Shown here one piece after another: positions 23,962 through 32,701 of a DNA stretch of 64,000 nt (position 1 is the first letter of the stretch; each line of letters opens with the position of its first letter). Made by a program: the position numbers and the translations under genes. A model generated the notes under the pieces. It did not search any database. It had not been told where the DNA came from and was given only the letters and a program-made list of their open reading frames with translations. Source of the stretch: Gymnopus androsaceus JB14 (lineage: Eukaryota; Basidiomycota; Agaricomycetes; Agaricales; Omphalotaceae); assembly GCA_009733575.1 (NCBI GenBank), contig ML769398.1, positions 389,932-453,931 of the forward strand. Direction: 5' to 3'.

Positions 23962-24909
23962 ATGGTTCAGACCCGCGCTCAATTCAAACTCGCAGCTGCA
24001 GCAGCTTCGGCCACTCGTACCCCTAACGTTACCCCAGCACCCCCGCTCCCCATCAGCCCTTTAGCCGAAAGACGCCCCGCTGCTGCTCGTAACACTCGCA
24101 AACGAACCTCATCCACCAGCCGAGCGCAGCATTCTGGTACAATACAAACGCCAGCCAGACGTGCGTCCCGTCCTGGTCGAAACTCGAAGAATATCGCCTC
24201 GTCGAGCAAGGTTAAAACCCCTACGAGGCCTGCTACACCTGTTTTCACAGAAGGCGAATCCTCGTTGGATTCCATCGACCAGCCGAAGACTCCGACGCCT
24301 GTGCAGCAGCCCGCCGTAGGATCATCCGCATCTTCGGTCGCCTCCCTTTCCGCGCGCGGCACGGACATAGACGATACTGAGCCCACGGCTTGGGTACGAT
24401 TTGGCAACGACCTGCGTCACGAATCGGTCTTGCCAGCAGAGCTCGCGGCGCAGATTCAGACCCAGCAACAGGCGTCAATCATCAGACGTGCAGAGAACGC
24501 TTACAACAAGCATACCAAGGAGATGATGAGGAATCATAACCTCACGTATCAGTGGTACGACCGGATGATGACGGAAGGGCTTCAGAATGGGGAAGGACCA
24601 GGTGCCACTGCTGCAGTTATGGGACGAGCTCTTAAAACTGTAGCGGAGGATGACGTCATGACGGATGTAGATTCGGACGAAGAGAGCAGAGATTCCGATA
24701 TGGAAGACGGTGAGACGAGTACTACCAGCACACGACGAGAAGAGACGGACATGGAGGAAGATACGAGTTACGAAGGGTCGAGATCTAGCGTCGGTACTTT
24801 GGACAGCGCGCTTCCTATGTGGGAGAGGAAGCAGTGGCAGCCCTGCGCTCCGGGTGTTCGATACTCGTTGTACTCGACGCCCACCATGATTCTCCCCAGT
24901 GATGATTGA
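23962..24909 (+). CDS. Hypothetical 315-residue protein, basic N-terminus and acidic C-terminus
   Basis: One unbroken frame from ATG 23962 to TGA 24907-24909. Residues 1-110 are Ala/Pro/Thr/Arg rich with TP and SP sites (KTPTRPATPVF); around residues 165-215 is the most ordered part, a likely helix (AENAYNKHTKEMMRNHNLTY) with QWYDRMMTEGLQ; the C-terminal third is strongly acidic (TDVDSDEESRDSDMEDGE). The sequence ends in an aromatic stretch with RYSLYSTPTMILPSDD. No known domain is recognised. It lacks introns, unlike its neighbours, but codon use looks normal. The charge pattern suggests a nuclear or chromatin-associated protein; that is only a guess. Confidence 0.65.
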   Translation: MVQTRAQFKLAAAAASATRTPNVTPAPPLPISPLAERRPAAARNTRKRTSSTSRAQHSGTIQTPARRASRPGRNSKNIASSSKVKTPTRPATPVFTEGESSLDSIDQPKTPTPVQQPAVGSSASSVASLSARGTDIDDTEPTAWVRFGNDLRHESVLPAELAAQIQTQQQASIIRRAENAYNKHTKEMMRNHNLTYQWYDRMMTEGLQNGEGPGATAAVMGRALKTVAEDDVMTDVDSDEESRDSDMEDGETSTTSTRREETDMEEDTSYEGSRSSVGTLDSALPMWERKQWQPCAPGVRYSLYSTPTMILPSDD

Positions 24910-25212
24910 AGGATTTCCTACTTTGTTATGCTGTGCGCTTTTCTTGATACTCTATTATGTTGTTATGTCTATGCCCCTTATGCATTCTTTCCTCGTCTTT
25001 CTTCATCTTTGCCTACATCTGTATTAGATATATTAGATATTTGGACAGCTTTTCAGTTTCGACGCCGAGAGGTTATGATGTACCAGCTCATCACTCCTTT
25101 GTATTATACATTTTATGCATTCCTATTTCCCAGACACTGTGAAGTTTGAGACGACAAATGAGAAAACTCCATAAAGCTCACGAAGGATGATTATGGGCTC
25201 CTCTTCAATGAA
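24910..25212. other. Convergent 3' region
   Basis: About 300 T-rich bases between the ends of the 315-residue hypothetical gene and the sirtuin gene. No gene is supported. Confidence 0.4.
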
Positions 25213-26112
25213 TCAAATCCCGAGGATTCGAGCAAGTTCAACCTCGCAGGCTCCCAGGAAAAGAAAATCTGCCTCGTCGGAATGGTTCGTAACTTCCACA
25301 TTAAACACGGCTATTTTGCCGCCATTAGCACGGACATACTCTGGAAGTTTAGATGCAGGTTGGACTAGTGAAGACGTCCCAACCACTAAGCATAGGTCCG
25401 CAGTTTTGGCGGCCTCGAGGATGTCATGGATCCTCTTGGGACGTTCCCCAAACCAGACAACGTCGGGTCTTAAGAGTTGTTGACATTGAGGGCAATGAGG
25501 CAAGTCGGCGCGCTTGACGACCGGCTCTATATTGCCCTCAGCGACAACCTTCTCGGTGCCCTCCAACGCGGTACATATCGGATGATCCATGTTCTTTGCG
25601 CGATAGTCGCAGTCATGAGCAGTGCAGACAACGTCGAAGAGATTCCCGTGCATCTCCACAAGTTGAGCGTCGGATTCTTCACCAGTTTCGGCAGATAGTT
25701 TGGTAAGAGCCTCGAGATTAAGCCCGTCTATGTTCTGCGTTGCGTGAGTGACAGTTGCATTTGGTGCAACCGATTTCCTCAACGACGATGTGCAGAGTCG
25801 AGCGAGAGCTTCATGAGCCGAATTGGGACGGCTGGGACGGACTCTGCGGATCTGATCAGCATTGTAGCTACTCTTTATGAGAAACACTCACTCTTCTCTC
25901 CTGTAATGGAAAAATTGCCAAACCGTAGACTGATTCTCTTGCCAAGCAGAAAGAGTCGCAAGCTTTGCGGCATCATATCGCCGCCAGCGTCCGTTCGTTC
26001 CTCTGAATGTGGCAATCCCTGAAGCAGCAGAGAGTCCAGCCCCGGAAATGATTAGGATCTTGGTAGATGTGAATAGGACACGGCGAAAGTCTTCAACGCT
26101 GGAAGAAGGCAT
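25213..26112 (-). CDS. Sir2-family NAD-dependent protein deacylase (class III, SIRT5/CobB type)
   Basis: NAD-dependent lysine deacylase. The ATG is at 26110-26112 (MPSSSVEDFRRVLFTSTK). The NAD-binding motif is GAGLSAASGIATFRG. An intron between 25895 and about 25857 joins HYRREE to VRPSRPNSAHEALARL. Then come TQNIDGL, the catalytic-His motif EMHGNLF, a zinc site with CTAHDC and CPQC, RPDVVWFGE and VVGTSSLVQPAS; the stop is at 25213-25215. The acyl-pocket pair of class III sirtuins (Tyr-x-x-Arg; Y102/R105 in human SIRT5) is seen as Phe-His-Tyr-Arg in WQFFHYRRE: the Arg is kept but the Tyr is Phe. About 285 residues, normal for the class. An inverted-repeat element begins 8 bases upstream of the ATG. 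Confidence 0.9.
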
Positions 26113-26119
26113 TGATACG

Positions 26120-26408
26120 TTTAAGAGTCAGTTCGGCAACAGGAATCTGGCCAGATTCTTACGGCTAGTTACCGTAGATGGTAATCAGATTTCAACGAAA
26201 TCTTGCCTGTCTCCGCTGTACAATGCGTCCCCACCAGCCTAATTTTGACAAAAAAAGGCTCAGAAGAATGCGAGTAGTGATTTACCATTATTTTACTGTC
26301 ATTCTATGAGAGGAAGGAGTAGTATGAATGAAGGAACGAAGCGCGCGAGTCACTTGTCCAAAATCTGATTACCATCTATGGTAACAAGGCTGCCGAACTG
26401 ACTCTAAA
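26120..26408. mobile_element. MITE-like foldback element at the sirtuin start
   Basis: Two blocks on the left arm, TTTAAGAGTCAGTTCGGCAAC (26120-26140) and GTTACCGTAGATGGTAATCA (from 26168), recur in inverted order on the right arm as GGTAAC-AAGGC-TGCCGAACTGACTCTAAA and AAATCTGATTACCATCTATG (26361-26408). The match is nearly perfect over about 45 bases, with about 27 extra bases on the left arm. The interior has no open frame. This is the structure of a non-autonomous inverted-repeat element. No convincing target-site duplication was seen. Confidence 0.55.
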
Positions 26409-26841
26409 GCAATAAGCGCCCTCGCTCTGCTTTTTCTTGACAATCTTTTCATCGTTCAAAATGATGCCTTGTCAGCGATACGTATTTCTGCTCATGGATA
26501 AATACAGGACAAATAGCTATCCTGTGCATAATGCTGCGTTATTCTAATGTTCGGGATGCGCCTGGGATAGTGGAGCGAGTAGGTATAGGGACAGCCAAGG
26601 AACGCCAAACCCACCAAACCCTCGAGCCCGAGGATAAATAGGTCTATGCGGCGTTTCAACACCGTAGACCAACTTGCGGTGCTCAGACACCGTTTGGAGA
26701 CCTATAAGAAGAGTGATCCATACTTGATAAACGACATTCCCCTCTCATTTGGACTTCTACTACTTAGTACTTGTGAGTGGAGGTGACTCTGCACCAAAAT
26801 TCTAACCTGTAATCGACTCCCCCTAGTCCAAAAACCTAACT

Positions 26842-27329
26842 ATGCGTTTATCCGTTGCTGCTGTCGCTGCTGCCGTTGGGGCAGCATTAGTGTCCGCTCA
26901 GGAAGCTGCCAGGTTTGGCTTGGTTAACGTCTCCCCTGCTGGACCACTCACGGCCAATGAGGTGAGTTATCTGTCCCTTTCGATCCTTCATCTTCATGCC
27001 CACATACTGTAGTCTATCACAATCACATACAACTCTACCTCTGCCACCAACCAACCTCTTTTCGTCGACTTTTACTTGGAAGGAACATTCTCCAATGGAA
27101 ACGCGGCTCCAAATCTCTTGATCTCGAGAAACACTTATGGTGCTAGTCAGACCCTGCTTGTGCAAGATGCTACAGTACGTGAGGTTTCGCAGTTTATAAG
27201 CATCTTTGGTATCCTAACTGACTGCAGATTCCCGACATTTCAATTCTTGGCGATGTCTCGTATGGGCTGTGGGCTTTCGTCACCTTCAATCAAGACGGTC
27301 TCACAGAAATTGGAGGTGTTGAAGCGTAG
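26842..27329 (+). CDS. Small secreted protein
   Basis: A three-exon gene. The start gives MRLSVAAVAAAVGAALVSAQ, a clear signal peptide with likely cleavage after SAQ or VSA. The mature part is FGLVNVSPAGPLTANE, then after an intron SITITYNSTSATNQPLFVDF with two N-glycosylation sequons, YLEGTFSNG, then after a second intron IPDISILGDVSYGLWAFVTF and a stop at 27327-27329 (GLTEIGGVEA). About 125 residues with few or no cysteines in the mature chain, so not a hydrophobin. Its beta-rich feel resembles small secreted proteins common in wood- and litter-decay basidiomycetes; function unknown. Confidence 0.75.
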
Positions 27330-27580
27330 TTTGCGCCGGCATTTTTGTTGGCACAGTAGTACACTGCTAATACATACTGTTGACCATCAAACACTGTTTC
27401 CAGCACTGTGATATTAAGGTCTCATGCTTCATGCGCGTCACCTCCGCCGAATTGCGGGGTTTCAAAGAGCTGATTGCCAGCTCCACCCCCATATTTTTCC
27501 CACGTGTATACCTAACTTAAATACAGCTCTGACTTGAGTTGCTCCAGCTTCTTTCCTCCCTTTTCACTAGAAACCTCACA

Positions 27581-29100
27581 ATGAATATTCCTCCGAGCAT
27601 AGATGAAATCGTCGACGAGCAGCTATATCTGGGCAAGTAAGACAATTGTTCTGTTGTTTTGCCTTCACAATTTTGAACCGAGATTATAGCTTGTCTTCCG
27701 CGTTATCCTCCGATTTACGCGAGCATCTAGGAATAACACATATTTTGAGCGTATGCCCAGAATCTTTTTTGATCGAAATAAATCCTCAAAATCATTTGAA
27801 AATCACTGTGAACGACTCGGAGTATGAGGACTTACTCATTCATTTACCCAAGGCGTGTCAGTTCATTCAGAAAGCGCTGGATGAAGGAGGTCGTATCTTG
27901 GTTCACTGTGTAATGGGCGTGTCGAGGAGCGCGACAGTTCTTTCAGCCTTTTGTGTGTCCAATGTTTTCCTCTTTGTGCGCCACCGTTCTCACTGCAGCT
28001 TTTCAGTGATGCAATCTAAACATATAACCGCCTCTCAAGCTCTGGAATTTATTCGGACACGTAAGGTATCGCGTTTCTCTGCTCGATAGATATTCATCGA
28101 AACAGGCCGGCCTTGTATTCAACCCAATTACGGATTCATCAAGCAACTTGATGCTTTTGCTCAGTGCGACTACCATCCGTCACCACAAAACCCCGCATAC
28201 ATTTCGTGGAAGCGTCGACAAGAGCAGGACGTCACTCTCTTTCTAAACCAAATAATAGATACCGTTCCTGTGATACCAAATCAGCTGTTTATCAGCAGGT
28301 GCGAATGTATGCGTTATTGTCTGTCGATTTGGAACCAATCAACTTTCTTTCAGTCAATTCCCAGATGACATCGAGCAGGCCGGGTCTCTTCTATTTGAGC
28401 TCGGTATCACTCACTTACTGTCAATATCTCCCTCAGCTATTATCCCGAATCTACCAACACCTATACATTTTCATCACATATCTGACGCGCAACAGAATAA
28501 TGGGGCACTTTTGCTTGTCCTACCAAAGGCATGCAACTTCATAAGGCAAGCGATATACGAGGGTGGAATAGTTCTTGTTTACTGCGATATGGAATCCAAG
28601 GCCGCTCTCGCTGCCTACGGGTACCGTAAGTTGCATTGAATCTCCGACCGACATAGTTCTGACCCTTGGCCATACCAGTTATGTGTTCTCGTGGATTAAC
28701 GCCGAAGCAGGCGTATCAGCAACTGACTGAAGGTGAATACAGCATATAGAACTCTAGTCGGCCTACTTTTGAATCTCACTCGTTATTAGCTCTGCCTCTA
28801 TTCCATCGCACGTCCAATTTCACGCGTCAATTGGAGTTGTTTGATGCTTGTTCGTACGCTCCGACACCTGATCATCCTTTGGTGAAGGAATGGTTGAGTT
28901 CTGGTGGAGCCTCGGGTTGGACGAGCAGGCGAGGATCTTCGAATGAGATGGTAGCTGCGCTGAGTGCGACTGCCATGAATGTTCTCAGCGAAACGGGACT
29001 CGATTCCAAAGCTTTTGGAGATACTCTTCATAAGTTTCAGATTGAAAGTCCGGTGAGAGCCAGCTCCAAGCCTCTGCCTAGTGTTCAAGTCCAAGGTTAG
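27581..29100 (+). CDS. Tandem dual-specificity phosphatase with a degenerate second domain
   Basis: The ATG at 27581 gives MNIPPSIDEIVDEQLYLGNL. The first DSP domain has the loop HILSVCPES, general-acid region NDSEYEDLLIHLPKACQFI, and the active-site signature VHCVMGVSRSA (HCx5R complete); after an intron the helix is FLMQSKHITASQALEFIRTR and PCIQPNYGFIKQL. A linker with PAYISWKRRQEQDVT leads to a second, similar unit: IIDTVPVIPNQLFISS, ITHLLSISPSAI, LLLVLPKACNFIRQAIYEGG, then VYCDMESKAAL where the Cys remains but the histidine and the loop arginine are lost. The C-terminus is Ser-rich and ends at TAG 29098-29100. The second domain is probably a pseudophosphatase. Confidence 0.8.
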
Positions 29101-29349
29101 CTAGCAAAATATTCTACAGTTGATAGATTTACAGCACCCATCTAGTATGCGGGTTATAATCTGTACTTAGTATTATGTAGTGCTCAGATCTCGTACAACG
29201 TTGTTGTATGAAGACTGGGAAATATGCAATGATATTACATCCTGAAGAAAACTTAACTATGTTATTATCGCGCAGCGAATAATACAGCGTCGACTGCTCG
29301 AAACAGCCAAGTGTAGAAAGCAAAGCAAGCAGAAAAAAAAACTGAAATC

Positions 29350-30678
29350 CTACGATACTAAATTGACAATCTCCTGGAGCAGTCCCACCGCATCATCGCT
29401 GATAGCGTACTTCCAAACACCGAGAAGGGTATCCATTTCGTTCAATCCGTGAATGATCGAAAGGACGTTGTGGCGGGATGCGTATGCCGCATAACAGATG
29501 AAGGCAGAGATTATGTCGGTGCGATGATCTCGAGGGGCCGTTATGAGGATACGAGCCCCGTTGCTGCGTCGCCCAAAACTATAATGCGCCGCATACATGA
29601 AATTCCTTGCTTCAAGCAGCTGTTTCGACGTTAACAGAGTAATACCTTCTTGGACGGCGATGTCTCCATACTCATTATACAGCCGTTCCGCTTCCTGCGG
29701 GGACAGCACCCGGCCTTCAGCCTCCATGGCCAGAACTTGCATTTCGATTTCAAAGGCGTCATGAGAGTGCCGGGGTACCGTGAGGCGAAGTACGCTCGCT
29801 TTATGCGAGTCCACAGAGTATTTGATCTCGGGGGAGTCATATTGGGATTTAAAGGTGCGGATTTTAATATGATGGGTGAACCTTTGCCCTTCGGGGGTTC
29901 TCAGCTCCTCCTCGGAGTATACGTCTGCTGGAGTGCCCTGAAATGCGAGCGTATCATCCTCGAATGCTATGAAAATTCCCGGTAGCACACTTTGTAAACA
30001 CCTGGATTCATTCTTTTCTGGCCGCTGCGGAGTTTTGCCAAAGTATGAGATTGGTCTCTGTGGCGGCGAAGGTGAGCAAAAGTCTTGGTTCGGACTCTTC
30101 TTATGGGGCAGATGTTCTCGAAGTCGAGACAGGGGTCCGAAGAAAGTAGACCTCGGTGAAGAGAGGGACTGAAGGGATGGTTGATGTTCATCGTGAACAA
30201 TGTATGGTTGGGGTGTCGAGGAATAGGTGGAGTAACAATTGGGGGTACCACCCACGAATGTCATTTTGGCAGTGTTTAGAGCTTCCGCAATTCGTTTCCC
30301 TGAACTTCTCCGGGAAATGTTAACAAAAGTGCTCCGGCTAGTGGTAGGAGTGATGAAAGGAAACACGGATGACGGTGTAGTGGAGGTAGGACTTAGCGGA
30401 TAAGGCGACGACGAGGGAGAAGCGTAATCCATGGTTAGAAGGAAAGAAGAATCCACCGTCGCATTTATATCCCGACCGCTCAACTCGATCGACGATCGAC
30501 ATTGAAAGGCTTTTAGGAGAAGTTCTTCCTCCTTTATCAACTCAAGCATAGTCATGCACGTAGCGGCTCTTGCTAGCAATTCAGTGCTCCTAGGAAGGCT
30601 TGCAAATTTGTGAATCGAACTATGGATGTACCTATGTAGAGTCGGAAGGGCCTCGCATAACTTGCAGCCCATGGCCAT
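29350..30678 (-). CDS. Hypothetical protein, 442 residues
   Basis: An unbroken frame; the ATG at 30676-30678 (MAMGCKLCEALPTLHRYIHS) is chosen because the frame further upstream has no ATG and runs into CMC4. The N-terminal 60 residues are helical; residues 80-230 are Ser/Pro-rich and disordered; residues 235-442 look folded: LPGIFIAFEDDTLAFQGTPA, FEIEMQVLAMEAEGRVLSP, ARNFMYAAHYSFGRRS, RILITAPRDHRTDIISAFIC and a C-terminal helix ending EIVNLVS. The stretch ILITAPRDHRTDIISAFI has the layout of a phosphatase P-loop followed by its helix but no catalytic Cys, so a distant pseudophosphatase is possible. It follows a real DSP gene tail-to-tail. No family assigned. Confidence 0.6.
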   Translation of the reverse strand: MAMGCKLCEALPTLHRYIHSSIHKFASLPRSTELLARAATCMTMLELIKEEELLLKAFQCRSSIELSGRDINATVDSSFLLTMDYASPSSSPYPLSPTSTTPSSVFPFITPTTSRSTFVNISRRSSGKRIAEALNTAKMTFVGGTPNCYSTYSSTPQPYIVHDEHQPSLQSLSSPRSTFFGPLSRLREHLPHKKSPNQDFCSPSPPQRPISYFGKTPQRPEKNESRCLQSVLPGIFIAFEDDTLAFQGTPADVYSEEELRTPEGQRFTHHIKIRTFKSQYDSPEIKYSVDSHKASVLRLTVPRHSHDAFEIEMQVLAMEAEGRVLSPQEAERLYNEYGDIAVQEGITLLTSKQLLEARNFMYAAHYSFGRRSNGARILITAPRDHRTDIISAFICYAAYASRHNVLSIIHGLNEMDTLLGVWKYAISDDAVGLLQEIVNLVS

Positions 30679-30747
30679 AGCACTTGGACAGGAGGCGAAA
30701 TGGATATCCGCGAAACACCGGGCTGTGTATCGCACAGGAAAGATAGT

Positions 30748-31089
30748 CTATTTGGATTCTTTCTTTGGATGGTCTTTAAACCATCGGTCGACTACAGGTG
30801 GTACAGGACACGCTGAAGATTCCGATTTCGGGTTGTTTTGATACATCTGTTGGCAGCACTCGTACAACTGCCGAAGGACTGTATCACATCTTTCGGGATT
30901 ATACGTATTTTTCCCTAGACAGTCTTGTAGATCGCAAGCTAAGAAAGAAAGATTCAGCCTCCGAGAGATACTTGGTCGTCGCTCGGCTGACCTTTAGATT
31001 GGCACGAAGGGGCTTCCTGATGTTTTTTAAATAATAAAAATGAGCGTAATTCAGGTCAGACCGAAGAGAGAGATGAATACCTGGGACAT
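30748..31089 (-). CDS. CMC4: Cx9C motif-containing protein 4 (mitochondrial intermembrane space)
   Basis: Small twin-Cx9C protein imported through the Mia40 pathway. Three exons: MSQ (ATG 31087-31089), then EAPSCQSK, then ACDLQDCLGKNTYNPERCDT, VLRQLYECCQQMYQNNPKSE, SSACPVPPVVDRWFKDHPKK and stop 30748-30750. The spacing C-x3-ACDLQDC-x9-C, YECC and a final CP match yeast Cmc4 (ACAIQDCLLSH, YICCSKFYND, CCPLPS). Both introns are canonical and keep frame. About 74 residues, the normal family size. It was assembled from exons too short to form a long open frame. Confidence 0.85.
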
Positions 31090-31252
31090 AGTGGAAGAGA
31101 AACAAGTTCAACTGACCGTGACGTCACTGCACTCAAGTCGCGTCGGCACGTCTCAATTCATTTTCTCGACCCTTCTCCTCACGAAATAGTTCTGTTAACC
31201 AGCTACCATAGATCCATGCTAACTAATAATATGATACGATAAAAACAGACCT

Positions 31253-32570
31253 CTAAAATGTAGAGAATCGGGTATTAGTGTCTTCCGCCTGTACTCTTTC
31301 GCGTCCCTCTTTAAACACCCGCTCCAACAGTGCATTAAACTCTCGGTATCTTTGGTAGTGAAGAGCATGGCCTGTGTTCTGAAATTCCACCACTTCAGCC
31401 TCCTCCATATGTTTCTTGAGATAGACAGTATTATGTGGTGCAACAAGGAAATCTTGATCGCCGGTCGCTAAAAGAACCTTAGGTATAGATTGAGATATTT
31501 GCCGCAATTTTTGTGCAGAGACATGATGGGTCATTCCTGCAAACATTTGTGAAAGTCCACCAACAAGGGTCTGAGGGCGCGTAATACGGAAACGCTCGGT
31601 ATAGCTCTAAAAAGTACGATGAGCTTATAGCTAGGCAGCAATCCATGAGACTAACTTCAACTTCGATTTCGCGATTTGTCCGGCCTTGAGGATCGTCTAC
31701 TGCTTTCTCGTCTAGCCAGGAACTAGTGTAGACCATTCCATGTATGATGGGTATCTTTGCAACAGGATCTTTTATGAAGTTCAATCTGAGCGAGCAGGAA
31801 TGAGACATGCCAGACATATATCAGATGCAGGAAATAACTCACCTGACGAGTCCATCCAAGCCTTTCCACTAGGAGTAAGATTAGCCACAGAAAGCATCGG
31901 TTAGTTGATGCTTACAGGAGGGAAATTCGTCCAGAAGTAACCGCCTGCAGTCGTGACAGCAAGTGTTAAGGATATGATACGTTCCGGAATTCGCATAGCA
32001 AGCTCTATACATTATCATGAGGAATAAAGACGCGTTCTAACGACGACTAACGTACCTTGCGAGATCATACCGCCCAATGATATACTAACGACGTGGATGG
32101 ATCTAGCTTCCGTCCATCCTATGAAATCAAGAAGTGCAATGGCATCTTCTGCCATACCGCTTGTACTAGAGGAGAAGTTGGGTTATAGTTTGATTGGAGC
32201 ATATCTTTCCAGGAATGAGCGAACCTATAAGGGCCTTTGGGGGTATCGCTGTTTCCGACACCTCGATTGTCAAAAACCAGCACTGAATATTCCGGCATAC
32301 GAGAAAAATGTTCGACTTGTTTAGACCAAGCGAACAAAGAGCTGTTCATTCTGCGAAATAGAGGATTAGTAACATAAATGAAAGGCCGAGCGTGCTCACA
32401 TACCCCATTATAAATATTATTTTCTCTGGACCCGAGCCATGCTGCTCAAAGTATAAGGAATGGCTTTCTAGAGGATTTCTCTTGTTTCTGATGTCTGATA
32501 CAGGACATAATCCCTTGCGTGTACAGGTCTGAGGATCAAAGAGAGTACGAAAGTCTGAATCCGAGGTCAT
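31253..32570 (-). CDS. Alpha/beta hydrolase
   Basis: The ATG at 32568-32570 starts MTSDSDFRTLFDPQTCTRK. Exons give the strand IIFIMG, then LNSSLFAWSKQVEHFSRMPE and VLVFDNRGVGNSDTPKGPY; the nucleophile elbow is VVSISLGGMISQELA (S-x-S-x-G instead of G-x-S-x-G); later MFAGMTHHVSAQKLRQI, the acid loop LLATGDQDFLV and the catalytic His in QNTGHALHYQRY. Stop 31253-31255 follows TRFSTF. About seven introns. The triad Ser-Asp-His is complete, so it should be an active hydrolase of unknown substrate. The region around its start codon, including a CACGTG box at 32597-32602, resembles that of the snurportin gene. Confidence 0.8.
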
Positions 32571-32701
32571 GGTCCTGTGAGAAGAGATACACGATCCACG
32601 TGTTTAAATTGAGCGCGTTCCAACTGCGGCAAAGTCTGGAAGATTAGTATGTAGTATTTTTATTGTTATTATTCTAATTTTAATTCTGCGCCTCTGTAAA
32701 G

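Noticed and set aside
27490..27530. A third copy of the shared CACGTG promoter, upstream of the phosphatase gene
   Set aside because: CACGTG is present near 27500 but the flanks do not resemble those of the hydrolase and snurportin genes.
30679..30735. Longer start at 30735 for the 442-residue hypothetical protein
   Set aside because: That codon is GTG and lies within nine bases or so of the CMC4 stop; the first ATG is at 30678.
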